Positions 23,192 through 34,191 of a stretch of 64,000 nt of DNA are shown here, one piece after another (position 1 is the stretch's first letter; the number at the start of each line of letters is the position of its first letter). Both the position numbers and the translations under genes were made by a program. The notes beneath the pieces were generated by a model. It ran no database searches. It worked only from the letters and a program-made list of their open reading frames with translations, and was not told the origin of the DNA. The stretch spans positions 4,094,501 to 4,158,500 of the forward strand of contig OY987244.1 in NCBI GenBank assembly GCA_963920765.1. The letters run 5' to 3'. The stretch comes from Ulota crispa. Its lineage: Eukaryota > Streptophyta > Bryopsida > Orthotrichales > Orthotrichaceae.

Positions 23192-25433
23192 CTAAAATTG
23201 CTTGAACAGGAAGAGCTTCCACTGGTAGACGTACAAGGGATCCAGAGTGGTAGACAACTCAGGCGAAGACAAACCATAACCAGTATACCCACGGAAATAC
23301 CCAGTACCACCGACAACAGTCAGTTCCCACGGTGGCAGGGGGTATGATAGAGTGCCTATCACCGTGAAACTGGACCCATTGTACCTGGACTCCGGAGAGA
23401 ACCAGAACTTGCTCACCACTTGCACTCCGCCATCGACAATTCCTCCGATGGTGGTGAGAGCACCACTGCCTGTGGCTCTCCCGAGAATTGTGCTCTCTGG
23501 AGATGCTCCTGCTTTCAGAAAGTTGTCGAAGACGATGAAACTACCCCATCCAAGGGCGGAAAAGTTGCCTTGCCCTGTGCCTGCAGCTGGGAGGAGTGTG
23601 GCGTTGGCTCCGCCTCGGATCTCGTGTGTGTATACAGTCAGCATGATCTTCTCTCTCTTTGCTGCAACACCAACAACGAGATAATTGTTAATTTGGGAAA
23701 AAAATGTAATTAACACCATATTTGTTAAATTGGGAAAAACAGTACATTTTGGGATTTCTGAAGGTTTTAAGGTAGGAGCACCCATAAGCGTCATTGTCCC
23801 CATAAGCGTCACTTATGAAATCTTGGAAATTCTATGGAAGTGAATAGATGTAATGACAAGAATGTACAACATGTGAACATGAATTCATAAAAGTGGTTAT
23901 GGGTGCAATGGCAGCTTGCTCTTTAAAAATTCAATCCAAATAATACATTTGAAAGTGCAAACTATTTTTTTTTTACTGTTCCTCATGGGATCTTATAATT
24001 TGCTAGTTGTTTGTTGATAGTCATCATGTTCAAAACCCTTAGTTTGACTTTTATGGGTGCTTCACTGAGCTCACAGCATTTTTTTTGGTACACATGCCCT
24101 CACCTAAGAGGAGAAATTTGCCAAGGAAAAAATCTTAGTGGCTCAGACTGAATGTGATTCCTTTGAATCTAGTTTAAGGTGACTATTTGGGTTTAAGGTG
24201 GAGTACAAAATGATACCTCTGTTTTTCCCAATTTAACAAATATGGTGTTAGTTTTGATATTTTGGATTTTATGTTTTTAAGAGATAAAGAAATTTATGAT
24301 CATTTCTTCAAGACCTTATATCAGTATATCAGTGATGAAACATCTTGAGGAAATTATAGAAAAAAAGTTCAATTTAAAACAAAAAATACTCTCACAACTG
24401 CAATATTTAATATAGCTTAGTCATTTTCGAGAAAGACTTTTTCCCAAATTAACGAATATTGTTATTGAAAAACAGAAGTTCACGTTCAGGCATGCACAGA
24501 TATCCCGAACCCTCGCAAGTCTGTCATCTAGCTGCGATTCCCTCAACAATTGACTTTGCCTTTGAAGCTGGTGATCGAGACAGATGTGGGAACAGAAACT
24601 CCTATAACCCTCAGCTTTGCTTCAAAGTTGGTGATCCAGATAGACAAACAGACGATGGGTAAACTGAGACTCCCAACTTTGCTTTGAAGCTGGTGATTTA
24701 GACAGATGGAGAAACTGAGACTCCTACAACTCCTATAACCCTCAGCTTGCTTTGAAGTTAGTGATCTAGACAGACAAACAGACGTCTACTTCGATGGGGG
24801 AACTGACACTCCGGATTATCCTTTGAAGCTGGTGATCTAGAAGAAGTCTATTTCGACTGAGACTCCTGTAGTGAAAGTGCATGAGAAATGTCTAACGCGA
24901 TATTCGTTAATTTGGGAAAAACAGGGGTCCCACTTTGTTTTCCCCTCAAACCCAAAAATTTACTTTAAAACCAAATTCGAATTCGAAGGTATCATATTCA
25001 GTATGAGTCATCATATTCAATATGAGTCACTAAGATTTTTTCCCTTGCAAATCCCTCCTCTCAGGGAGGGCACGTGTCGGTTTGAGGTGATCACTTCAAA
25101 CTTCTTGACTCACTTCCTGAAAGTCTCAAAATGTACCATTTTTCCCAAATTAACGAATATTGCGTTGTCTATGAATTGTGTCTGTAACGTTGCCTATATT
25201 TGTATGACTGTGCTTAACAACATGAAAATTGGTAGCTTTCATATAGCAAAATTAATGCGCTTGTTGTTCGAGAGAGGATACTGCTGAAGTTTGCTGGGGA
25301 ATACAAATCGACTGAGACCAGATGCACACGTGGACTGATTGATGGATTGAAGAGCTTTACCTTGAACCACAGTTTGGAAACTGCAAATACAGAGAACGAT
25401 GCACAAGGCGTACATCACTGAGGAGGACGTCAT
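23192..25433 (-). CDS. Dirigent-like secreted protein, left copy
   Basis: Two exons on the minus strand, 25433-25361 and 23661-23192, joined across a 1699-bp GT-AG intron, encode 180 residues. Exon 1 is a signal peptide (MTSSSVMYALCIVLC, then SFQTVVQ), so cleavage probably falls near the exon border. Exon 2 is a dirigent beta-barrel: GNFSALGWGSFIVFDNFLKA, SPESTILGRATGSG, KFWFSPESRYNGSSFTV, ELTVVGGTGYFRGYTGYG. NATLL, NGSS are potential N-glycosylation sites. Dirigent proteins guide radical coupling of phenolics in the apoplast, and in non-seed plants the true substrates are mostly unknown. By hand alignment it differs from the right-hand paralogue at about 27 of 157 mature residues. The intron holds two family A elements and a local tandem repeat. 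The frame is intact and looks functional. Confidence 0.88.
23712..24249. mobile_element. Family A MITE containing a nested family B MITE
   Basis: Ends AACACCATATTTGTTAAATT and mirrored ATTTAACAAATATGGTGTT flank a body interrupted at 23770 to about 24062 by a family B element. Flanking four bases are AATT and AGTT, one mismatch. It lies in the intron of the left dirigent gene. Confidence 0.8.
23770..24062. mobile_element. Family B MITE nested in a family A element
   Basis: The left end is TA then AGGTAGGAGCACCCATAAGC. The interior matches the copies at 37757 and 61378. The right end stops at TTATGGGTGCT and seems to have lost the last bases. Confidence 0.75.
24250..24463. mobile_element. Family C MITE fragment
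   Basis: Words TCAAGACCTTA, GATGAAACA(C)CTTGAGGAA and the right end CCCAAATTAACGAATATT match the complete family C copies at 27787 and 35926. The left terminus is missing where it abuts the family A element. Confidence 0.6.
24540..24850 (-). repeat. Intronic tandem repeat in the left dirigent gene
   Basis: The phrase CTTTGAAGCTGGTGATC(T/C)AGACAGA with GAACTGAGACTCCTA recurs about four times at a spacing near 75 bp. The right-hand paralogue has a single related stretch near 59620-59780, so the array expanded after duplication. Confidence 0.7.
24894..25166. mobile_element. Family A MITE with 4-bp duplication GTCT
   Basis: Ends AACGCGATATTCGTTAATTT and mirrored AAATTAACGAATATTGCGTT are flanked by GTCT at 24890-24893 and 25167-25170. 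The matching position in the right-hand intron (about 59580-59600) has no element. Confidence 0.88.
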
Positions 25434-25439
25434 GATTGC

Positions 25440-25495
25440 TGATTTGCTGGTTACTTCACGACCTGGTCCCCACACAAAGTCCAATCCACCACGTC
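25440..25495 (-). promoter_or_regulatory. Conserved leader segment with ACGTGG box, left dirigent gene
   Basis: GACGTGGTGGATTGGACTTT followed by GTGTGGG and CCAGGTC is nearly identical before the ATG of both dirigent copies (compare 58971-59010). ACGTGG is a G-box/ABRE-like core; regulatory use is inferred from conservation between otherwise diverged flanks. Confidence 0.4.
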
Positions 25496-25589
25496 ACTCT
25501 TGTTAAATCTATAAATTCCATAATTACACATCTTTTGCGAGTTTCTCAATGATTAATAGATCGAATACTACAAGTAACAGTCGAGGTTT

Positions 25590-26060
25590 GATTCTCTAAG
25601 AGTGCATCGAGATCATGACAAAGCTTGTATCAGAAAGCATGAAGCACTGATCAAACCAGAACTTGAACTGCTAATATTTCGGAGAGTATATGGAAATCAT
25701 GTCAAAGCTTTTGTCAGAAAGTATAAAATACTCATCAAAGATTCAAAGCTGAGTTGCTAGTACTTCGAAGAGTACATCGAAATCTAGACAAAGCTTATGT
25801 CAAAAAGCATGAAGCAAAGATCAACGTTGAGCTGCTAGTACTTTGGAGAGTGCATCGAAATCATGACGAAGCTCATGTCAGCAAACATGAAGTACTAATC
25901 GAAGCTGAGTTGTCAGTACTTCGAAGAGTACATCGAAATCTAGACAAAGCTTATGTCAGAAAGCATGAAGAAGCATTATCAGTTAGTACTTCGGAGAGTG
26001 CATCGAATTCTAGCCAAAGCATATGTCAGAATAACATGAAATTTAACCAAAGCTGAGCTG
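25590..26060 (-). repeat. Tandem repeat upstream of left dirigent gene
   Basis: Around six units of 65-85 bp share AGTACTTCGGAGAGTGCATC, GAAATC(T/A)(A/T)GACAAAGCT and GTCAGAAAGCATGAAG. A similar array in mirrored orientation precedes the right dirigent gene at 58340-58880. The 100-residue frame across it is an artefact of the repeat. Confidence 0.82.
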
Positions 26061-26201
26061 CCAGTACCTCGGCGGCCAAACAAGTGAAAAGATACCTTGT
26101 AGAGAAGTGGTACTCTCGACTAGCAATTATCCAGGAACCTTAGTCAGTTGAAACGTGACGAAGGTGGGTTGCAAAGTGAGCGGATTAACTCTAATCTGCA
26201 G

Positions 26202-26208
26202 CTTTATA
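26202..26208 (-). promoter_or_regulatory. Candidate TATA box, left dirigent locus
   Basis: TATAAAG on the minus strand lies in a block conserved with the right arm (58161), followed in both by TGCAGATTAGA and TTTCAAC. If used, the transcript would start about 740 bp before the ATG and the tandem repeat would be part of a long leader. Confidence 0.4.
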
Positions 26209-26359
26209 GTGGAAACGACAGGGTTGAAATAAGAGTGCGCCTAAGCTTGACAATTATTTACTGTTTTTCTGTGGACAACGTGGGGCTCGAGTACTGCACG
26301 TACGTGATTGGGAGGTGGCAAGCTGGAAAAGCGCTGAGATTTGCACACAAAGACTTTTG

Positions 26360-26622
26360 AACGTCATAGGAAGAAACGCCCATTTTGGGAATAAACTAAA
26401 TTTAAGGTGATCACATTAAACTGAGCTCTAGGTTTCAATCTTATTTTTTTGATACACATGCCCTCACCTGAGAGAAGGAATTTGTGAGGGACGAAATCTC
26501 AGTGGCTCAGATCAAAGCTGATACCTTCGAATTTGGAGTTTAAACGGTTTAAAGACGAACATTAGGTTTAAGGTGAAGTAAAACTGAGGAATGTGGTTTC
26601 CCAATTTAATGAATATGACGTT
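26360..26622. mobile_element. Family A MITE in left dirigent upstream region
   Basis: Ends AACGTCATA and mirrored TTTAATGAATATGACGTT bracket a typical family A interior with AAGGTGATCACATTAAA and CCCTCACCTGAGAG. The right arm near 57990-58030 lacks it. Four-base flanks do not match, so the boundary or duplication has decayed. Confidence 0.7.
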
Positions 26623-26780
26623 ATAGATATTTGCTATCGGGAGACTGAAGTTGGGAAGTTTTGGATTTATACGTGGATTCAGAGACCTTGGTATAGACTA
26701 AAGCCACCGAGGAGGATAAAACGTGAACCAATTCCAAAACAAGGGGCAGATTAGTATTACAGTTTTACAGTTTTACCCTT

Positions 26781-27021
26781 AACGCGTTATTCGTTAATTT
26801 GGGAAAAACGGAGATACCATTTTGTACTCCACCTTAAATCCAAAAAGTTATCTTAAAGGAGATTTGAAGGTATCAGATTCAGTCTGAGCCACTAAGATTT
26901 TTTCCCTCGCAAATCCCTCACCCATGTACAAAAAAATGCTAGAGCTTGAATTAAGGTGACCACCTTAATTCTTCAAAAGTCCCAAAATGTACTCTTTTTT
27001 CCAATTTAACGAATATGGTGT
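26781..27021. mobile_element. Family A MITE at junction of two conserved arm blocks
   Basis: Ends AACGCGTTATTCGTTAATTT and mirrored AATTTAACGAATATGGTGT. It sits between blocks matched to 57.85 kb and 53.80 kb in the right arm, where the right arm instead carries several kilobases of other insertions. Confidence 0.75.
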
Positions 27022-27803
27022 CGAACAGTTTCAAGCATCAACGGGGTTGAATGGTTGACTTGTTAGCTTGGTGACGTGGGTATGGCTGAGATGAAACAGT
27101 TTTTCAAGTTTTGGAAGTTTTTTCAAAGAAAAGTCATTCGAGTTATTTGATAGGCTATGTGAATTGGCAGGCGTGACTTCCAAGACCATTCTCGTGGTTT
27201 GCTCGCCATTCGAGAAATAGGGCTGCTGTGGTGAATCTGGTGATGGCTGGGCGCCTGGGCCACACCCAAAAAAGTTAACGCTGCAGTTCCCGGAAGGCGA
27301 TTTGTTCAAAACTTGTGGAGTCACTTCTGAGTTCTGACACTCAAGGCCGGGCCACTCAGGGCCAGAAACTGGCAGTTTTGAAGCCGGGTTAGACCAGATT
27401 CTGAGATTCTTGACTTTTGAGCTACCTTTATCGTTTTGGACCTCCAGTTCCAAACGTCAGTTTCACAAGCCTTGAAACCGGCAGTTTTAAGCAGAGTTCC
27501 TTTTTTGGGCATGATATTTATCGATGATTGCCAAATGGCACTCTCTCCTCCATACCCATTAATATATGTGTGGGATTTACACTTTTATTCATTTTGCTCT
27601 GAGGACTCGTCCAAGAGTTTAGGGAACAAAAACTTTTTTTTTTTTTTCAAATCAAATTAACCACATCTCAAGATTATTATAAGAGGGTTTTGAACTTGTA
27701 TTAATGTCTTGTTTTTGTATTTTTTTTACTTTTCAAGACTTTATTTTTGTATATTGTTTTACAATTTTGGAAACATTTATGATGGAAATGCGTTATTCAT
27801 TAA

Positions 27804-28567
27804 CCCCTGAGCGCCCAGGCTATATCCACCAAAATCAAGGTTTCTGGAGACCAACAACTTTGATGCATTGTATCTCAGTCAATCAGATGATCCACAAAAA
27901 ATGACCATTGAAAATAGTGGAACACCTACTTTAAAAATGGCTTGCAAATTTTGGGAACAATTCACCGTGGGAGATGGAAGATTATAACATTTGATCAAAC
28001 AACATGTGATGACAAAATTTCATTTTTGGTAGGTAGTTGCTATTTGATGAATTTTACAAAATTCTATAAGTCCCAGATTCATCTCAAAAGTTGTGAGCAG
28101 CAAGATCAAATGTGAATGCACACACTTGTAAATTATTGAAGATTGCACTTCTTTTTATGTCAAGTGTTAGGGCTTCAATTTGCTAATGTACGGAAAACAA
28201 TGACCGGCACAATCAGTGACAGTTGCCATAATAAGGGTCTAGAACATGCTTGAACCCTTGCCAACAACTTTCTCGCTACCACAAAGCTTACACAAGGAAG
28301 TTTGCATGGGATATTGACCGGTTGCAACATGTAAAACATTGCTTGCTCAACCGACCCCGTTGCCCCATACAATGTTTCACCAAATCAAATCTCTTGCAAC
28401 GCTTATACAACAATTTGGCTTTCTTTGCCATTACTCCATTAACATGGACAACTTGAATGCCTTCATAATTGTAGTTTATAGCAAGACCAAAAAGTTAGAT
28501 CCAATGCCTCAAAACAAGGCTTTAAAATCTAGAGCGACCAAAATCTGGTCGCTGGGGTGCTCAAGGG
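27804..28567. mobile_element. TTAA element inserted in left end of a family C MITE
   Basis: TTAA at 27800-27803 and 28568-28571 flanks ends CCCCTGAGCGCCCAGG and TGGGGTGCTCAAGGG. Removing it and one TTAA restores the family C terminal repeat. The ends differ from the AAAGGCC subgroup, so it is a separate subfamily. Confidence 0.85.
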
Positions 28568-28797
28568 TTAATTGGAAAAAAAAACTTACATAGTGGGACT
28601 TTTGAGTTTTTCATTTTTAAGAGTTTATAGGTGATTTAGAGTGAATATTATGATGATTTCTTCAAGACCTTACATTGATGATGGAACACCTTATAGGAAT
28701 TGTCAAAAAAACTCATTTCAAATCACCAAATATCCTCACAAATGCAAAATTTAGTATTCCTAAAATACATTTTGGGAAAGTGTTTTTCCCAATTTAA

Positions 28798-29713
28798 CCC
28801 CTAAAGCCCTATTGTCCCCTTGAGGGATAAATGGGATTTTGGGCACGTACCTACAGCCTCAATTTTTGTCCTCATTTTTTGAAGCTTTTTTTGAAGATAG
28901 GAAGGCACATTAGCTTTTGGAAAATATAGTTTTTATTCCAATCTATGCCCAAAAGCTAAAGTTATGCCTAGATAAGCAAAAACTTATGGAGATCAGGCAG
29001 CAATTTTTTTTACAAAGGCTTGAATTTTTTTTTAGTTTTTTTTCTCATAATTTATAGTTTTTTCTACATTTGAAGCTTTGATTCATTCCATTTGGACTAG
29101 TTATGAGAAAGTTGTGGGTAATCTTATTCTTCAAACAATTTAAGCATCTTTTTGAAAAAATATCTTATAAACTTCATTTTTGAATGCAAGAATAATATTT
29201 TTTCAAAAGAAATTGTTGGAGAGGGTGAATTTTGCTTGCTAGAACAATCTCACCATTGGGGTTATTGTGTTTCCATTCCATTGCAAGGTTATTAACAATT
29301 TAAGTATTTGTTCAATCTCATACCTTCTTCAACCTAATGTTTTTTTTTAAGAATGAAATTAACCATTTTTGTTTTTTGTTGTTTCCCAAGGATTCTCAAC
29401 TCAATTTTCCACCATAAAAAAATAAACCTCAAAATTCTAGGGTGCAAAAAGTTTAAGTTTAAAAAGTTCAAAGTCAAATAATCTAGTCATGCAAGGGGCA
29501 AAAATGTTTGTTTTTTACACTTTAAACACAAACATCTTGCAATCTGTGCAGTCAAAGTTTTTGAGCTTTTTTCTACATTCTTATACTAGTATAGTACAAG
29601 GTCCTATGGTAAGATATGCAAAAAGACTAGTTTTCAAACTTTTTAACTCTTTGCAATAGAAATGGCAATTTTGAGTCTCTTTTGACAAAATAAAGGCCCT
29701 AGGGCTTTAGGGG
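28798..29713. mobile_element. TTAA element inserted in right end of the same family C MITE
   Basis: TTAA at 28794-28797 and 29714-29717 flanks ends CCCCTAAAGCCCTATTGTCC and GGCCCTAGGGCTTTAGGGG. Removing it restores the family C right terminus. Confidence 0.87.
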
Positions 29714-30802
29714 TTAACAAATAACATGTTTGGAGGAATTTATTTACAATGTTTGCATTTTGTTTTGTTGTAAATTCAAGTTTGACTGCTGAGGGTTATG
29801 AGTTGTTTTAGTTTATTTTGTAAAACACATATTTATGTAAGTATTTATTGTTGATTTTTTTTTAAAGTTCAGACAAAATGAGCAACTTAAAAAGAACATG
29901 CAGCAAACATTAAAAAATGACATGTTTAGTACAACCCACATTGCTTTCAATACTTTAAATTTTTGCTTTTGTATATTTGTTGGAACATTTCACTTTATTT
30001 TAAGAATAAATCACAAAAAAAATTGAAATGAAACTACAATTAGAAACTTTCCAACTAGGTTGTAGGATTCTTAACTTTTACCTTCACTTTGAAAATTGAA
30101 AATTGTCAAAAATAGTAATTTTAAAAGGTAAATATAAAAAATAGTTAAACCACATGTGCTTCATGTGAAAACTAAGTTTGATGTTTTCTTATGTATTCAC
30201 TTTTGTATTAATCAATCATCATTGTAATTTCATGCAAGTTCAATCAAATACAACACATTCTAGTTTCACAATGTTTTAATTTCAAAATTCAATATCTCTT
30301 GTTGCAATAACTTGTTGATTATTTTCATAATAAAAATAAAGAGCATTGAGGTTAGATGGCATGTTGTTTTGCGGGGTTAGGATGGGAAATCTTGTATATT
30401 TCACTTGTTAGAAAATGTAAAAGTTTAAACATTTATCATTAGGAAGTTGAACTTGGGAAACTTGAGTTTACATTTAGATTCAAAGATTTGGATTTAGTTT
30501 AGAATTGCTAAAGAAAACAAAATTGACCCTTGTCAACATAGAGGGCAAATTTTTTCTTTTATTTTTGTGTGCAAAAAGAGCTGAAAATTCTCACCCTAGC
30601 CCCACAAACCGGCTTATCCTCTAACTCCAACCAAGAAAAGAGTTGTTCTTCTATATTCCTTGTGTGGCCTATATTTTACAAACTGCTTGTTGAAAATGTC
30701 CATTTTGAAAACCTTCGGCTGAAACAGCCGGTTGCTGTTCCTATGTGGCCCCGGCATCAGAAGCTTGCAAATAGCCGGTTTGCACTTGACTTGCTTATTT
30801 AA

Positions 30803-31521
30803 CCCCTAAAGGCCTGTTGTCCCTTCGGAGGACAAATGGAATTTTGGGCATGTACCTATGGCTAAACTACTTTGCATGATTTTTTGAAACTTTTATTGAT
30901 GGTGGGGAATTCAAAGATGTACCTAGGAATGTTACTTTTTCTTCATGCCGACATTTATTGAAGAAGTTAAAAATGAATAACTGAAAAATAGGGGACTTTG
31001 GGCAGCCCAAAAACTTCTTTAAAAATTGTGTTTTTTTTGAACAAAAATCTGAAATAGGTTCTTTAGACTTATATAGACGTGGGGAGCTTTGAATCATTCA
31101 ATTCTAGTAGATGAGATAAAAGTTATGAGAAGTTTTAGTTTGCGGGTAGGTATGATTTCGAGAGAAACCACACATATCCACAAACTAAAACTTCTCATAA
31201 CTTTTAACTCATCTACCAAAATTGAATGATTCAAAGCTCCCCACGTCTATATAAGTCTAAAGAACCTATTTCAGATTTTTATTTGAAAAAAACATAATTT
31301 TTAAAGAAGTTTTTGGATTGCCTGGAGTTCCCTGTTTTTAAGTTATTCATTTTTAACTTCTTCAATAAATGTTGGAATGAAGAAAAAATTACATTTCTAG
31401 GTACATTTTTGAATTCCTCACTTTCAATAAAAGTTTCAGAAAATCACGCAAAGTAGTTTAGCCATAGGTACATGCCCGAAATTCCATTTGTCCCCCAAAA
31501 GGGCCCTTGGGCCTTTACGGG
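30803..31521. mobile_element. TTAA-bounded foldback element, arms about 340 bp
   Basis: TTAA at 30799-30802 and 31522-31525 flanks CCCCTAAAGGCCTGTTGTCC and GGGCCCTTGGGCCTTTACGG. The two halves are near-perfect reverse complements around a loop of about 30 bases near 31146-31178; for example TGGGGAGCTTTGAATCATTC at 31080 is mirrored at about 31225. It looks like a head-to-head copy of one half of the ~930-bp elements. Confidence 0.88.
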
Positions 31522-31902
31522 TTAAGCATGGGTATCATGGAATGAGTGCCAAATGGCACTCTATCATCCATGACCCATTCCATTATTACATGTGAGATTT
31601 TCAAGGTCACTTCATTTTTCTCTAAGAACTCATGCAAGAGTCTAGAGAGTTTTGAGTTCTTTTTTTTCAAATTTTTTTTTTTCCAAACTACAAGTGAATT
31701 TCAAATTTTTTTAAATAAAAAAAAATAGTTTTTGTTTCTACTTTTTAGTAGTTTGTTTTAGTATGTTGTTTCACAATTTTGTAAAGATTTAATTCGGAGG
31801 AATTTCTTTTAAATGCGTAGTTATAATGTTTTCCTTTATTTTTTTGTAAAAGTCAAATTTTTTTGCAATTTTTTTGGAGGAATGATTATTCATTTTATTT
31901 TA

Positions 31903-32282
31903 GGGAATTGATATATGCACACCCCCATGGGAGGTAAATAATAATTTCTACCATCAAAAATCCAAAATTGAGAATTTTAAATTCAGAGACCATGATTTAG
32001 TTTAGAACCATAAAATAAGTTGCAATTTAACAACATTCAATGAAAAAACTTATCTTTTTTTACAAACAAAAGTAAAAGTGACATTTTCCCCCCTAACCAA
32101 GCTTTTTCACTAGGTGCTATTCAATTGCAACTTTTTTTTACTGTTCTAGAGTAAAGCATGGTCCCTAAATCCAAATCTAAATTCAAAATTCTCAAAATCA
32201 ATTTTTTGATGGTAGAAATCCATAATTTACCTCTTAGGGGGGTGTGCAAATATCAACCCCCGGTGTGCACATATTAATTCCC
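31903..32282. mobile_element. hAT-like MITE with 8-bp duplication TTATTTTA
   Basis: Ends GGGAATTGATATATGCACAC and mirrored GTGTGCACATATTAATTCCC are flanked by perfect TTATTTTA at 31895-31902 and 32283-32290. The first unit of the tandem duplication has only the empty site (near 29810). Eight-base duplications are typical of hAT elements. Confidence 0.88.
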
Positions 32283-32758
32283 TTATTTTATTCTGAAACA
32301 CACCTTGATTACGTAAATACTTTTTGTTGAACGTTTGTGAAAAAACACATAAAATGAGTGATTTAAAAAGAATGGGCTAAAAACAAAGAAAAACAACATG
32401 TTCAATATAGCCCACATTGCATTCAATACTTTGATTTTTTGCTTTTTGTACATTTATTGGGATTTCACTTTATTTTAAGAGCATATCACAAAAAATATTG
32501 AAAAAAAAATAGATACAAAATTTCCAACTAAGTTGTAAGAATCATAACTTCTACATGGAGTGTATAAAATATAAATTGTCAAAAATAATATTTTCTTAGG
32601 TACATACAAAAAAAACTTTTAGGCCACATGCCCACATGTGCTTCATGTGAAAATCTTAGTTTGATGTTTTCTTGTGTGTATGTTTTTGTATCCATCAATC
32701 ATCATTGTAGTATTATGCAAGTCCAATCAAGTATAACACTTATTAGTTTTGTGATTTT

Positions 32759-32901
32759 AACACGTTATTCATTAAAATGGGAAAAAGTGACATTTTGGGA
32801 ACATATGTTTTTTAAGGAGTATTCATTGAATACTCTTTCAAAAACACAAAATCCAAAAGTCCCAAAATGTCATTTTTTCCCAATTTAATGAATAACGTGT
32901 A
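32759..32901. mobile_element. Short palindromic family A-like MITE
   Basis: About 143 bp, almost fully self-complementary: ACACGTTATTCATTAAAATG and CATTTTGGGA are mirrored by TCCCAAAATG and AATTTAATGAATAACGTGT. Unit 1 of the duplication lacks it near 30275. Confidence 0.8.
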
Positions 32902-33406
32902 TTATTTAATTTCCAAGTCATTACCTCTTGTTGTAGACTTGTAGTACTTTGTTGAGGTTAGATGGCATGCCATTTTGTGAGGTTGGGGTGGAAATATTAC
33001 ATATTTTACTTGCTAGAAAATGTAAGAGTTTTAGACACTCATTATCAAGAGATTAAATCTCAGAGTTTTGAGTTCACACTTGGAATTAGAGATATGGTTT
33101 TAGTATGTAATAATGGAGGAAAACAAAATATACCATTGCAAACATTAAAAGTATATTTTTACTTTTGTTTATTAAAGTTTTTTACCCTGGTCCCACATAA
33201 TTGCAAACCATTTGACTCTAGCCAAGAAAATTGTCATTTTTGCAAAATCCCTATGTGGCTTGTATTTCAAAAACCGGCTGCTAAAATTGTAGTTTTTCAA
33301 AACAACCGGTTCAAACAGCTAGTTCTGAAGCTTGTGTGGCCCTAGCATCACGTATGTGTTTGATATGTTCCATTTGAAACTGGTGGTTTTGAGTTTTAAG
33401 AAACTA

Positions 33407-34191
33407 AGGTAGGAGGCTCATGAATGGACCATCTAAGAGCATCTCCACCAGTATGGGCAACAATCGATTTGCCAACTGGGATTGAGTGGGGACAATTGAC
33501 AAGTTTTTGCTGGCTTAGCTCAGAGATCTCCACCAGAGCACATGGAGTATGGGATGCCACAGATTGGTCTTCCGCTCTTAACTTGCCATGTGTGCAATGC
33601 TAGAGGAGGTGGGGTTTGGCAATCACAGAATCAAGCAACAAAGGCCCGTTCTAGTGCTTGTGGTTGGAACATGAGAGGTCCCACACTCTCAAAATAGAAC
33701 CCGCACTATGATTCAAGCTCGCTGAAAAACAATTGTACATTGTTAGGTGAGCGTCCCGGAGCACCCTTATGGCAAGGCTATTCAGCCCGTTTTATTGAGC
33801 GAGCCATTGGTGGAGATCTAGAATGCAACTTTGGACCTCCAGCCCCACTGTTTGGCCAGCTTGGTCCAACCAGTGGAGATGCTTTAAGGGTTAAAACTGA
33901 ATTTTGGGGAGGAAAAACTTCTTAAAATATTTTTCAGCAAATTTTCTTAAAAAATAAAAGGAATTAGCATCTAACCCAAGCTGTTTAATATTTTTTAGAG
34001 CTTTGTGAAATTAGTTATGAAATTTTGGAGTTGAAAACTTGAAATGGCATAAGGTTCTAAAATGGTGCACCTCCTCCAATGTACATTGCATGTACATTGT
34101 TGAAGGGCTATAAAAAACAATATGTACAAACAAAGTATATTCGAGGAGGTGCACCGTTTTAGAGCCTACACACTTTTAGAACCTTCTACCT
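33407..34191. mobile_element. TA-flanked family F MITE with nested PIF-like MITE
   Basis: TA then AGGTAGGAGGCTCATGAA at the left; CCTTCTACCT then TA at the right. The interior after 33890 matches other family F copies (46411, 54293, 59179), for example TTTTGTGAAATTAGTTATGAAATTTT-like text. A second inverted repeat (GGTGCACCTCC) inside may be another insertion. Confidence 0.65.
33437..33884. mobile_element. PIF/Harbinger-like MITE with TAA duplication
   Basis: GAGCATCTCCACCAGTATGG and mirrored CCAACCAGTGGAGATGCTT are flanked by TAA at 33434-33436 and 33885-33887. The three-base TWA target is typical of PIF/Harbinger elements. Confidence 0.82.

Larger units (their letters stand above)
27787..29730. 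mobile_element. Family C MITE (TGGA duplication) split by two TTAA elements
   Basis: The ends AATGCGTTATTCATTAA and TTTAACAAATAACATGTT are flanked by TGGA at 27783-27786 and 29731-29734. Family C sequence is present at 27787-27803, 28572-28793 and 29718-29730. The gaps are two TTAA-bounded elements placed exactly at the TTAA of the left and right terminal repeats. Unit 2 of the tandem duplication has an uninterrupted related site near 31795. Confidence 0.85.
27345..33345. other. Six-kilobase block inserted in the left arm
   Basis: The right arm runs without this block: conserved sequence ending at about 27340 continues at about 33350. The block holds two tandem copies of a unit (27524-30797 and about 31540-33340) separated by a TTAA element. 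Reading frames here (for example 27031-27512 minus, 32962-33345 plus) lack any recognisable domain. Confidence 0.6.
27524..33345 (+). repeat. Direct tandem duplication, two units with different insertions
   Basis: Unit 1 starts GCCAAATGGCACTCT at 27528 and unit 2 at 31549. Later matches include AACATGC-AGC and CAACCCACATTGCTTTCAAT near 29930 against CCCACATTGCATTCAATACT near 32410, and GAGGTTAGATGGCATG at 30350 and 32955. A third fragment related to the unit's end lies at 39990-40310. Differences are explained largely by the elements listed inside each unit. Confidence 0.8.

Noticed and set aside
23352..23713. Plus-strand frames opposite the left dirigent gene (and minus frames at 62045-62406)
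   Set aside because: They are antisense shadows of the dirigent exon, mirrored in both copies because the coding strand is conserved.
25754..26056. 100-residue frame upstream of the left dirigent gene
   Set aside because: It is a translation of the tandem repeat and is not kept in the right copy.
27031..27512. Minus-strand frame of 140 residues
   Set aside because: The matching stretch in the right arm does not keep the frame and carries insertions, so there is no sign of protein constraint.
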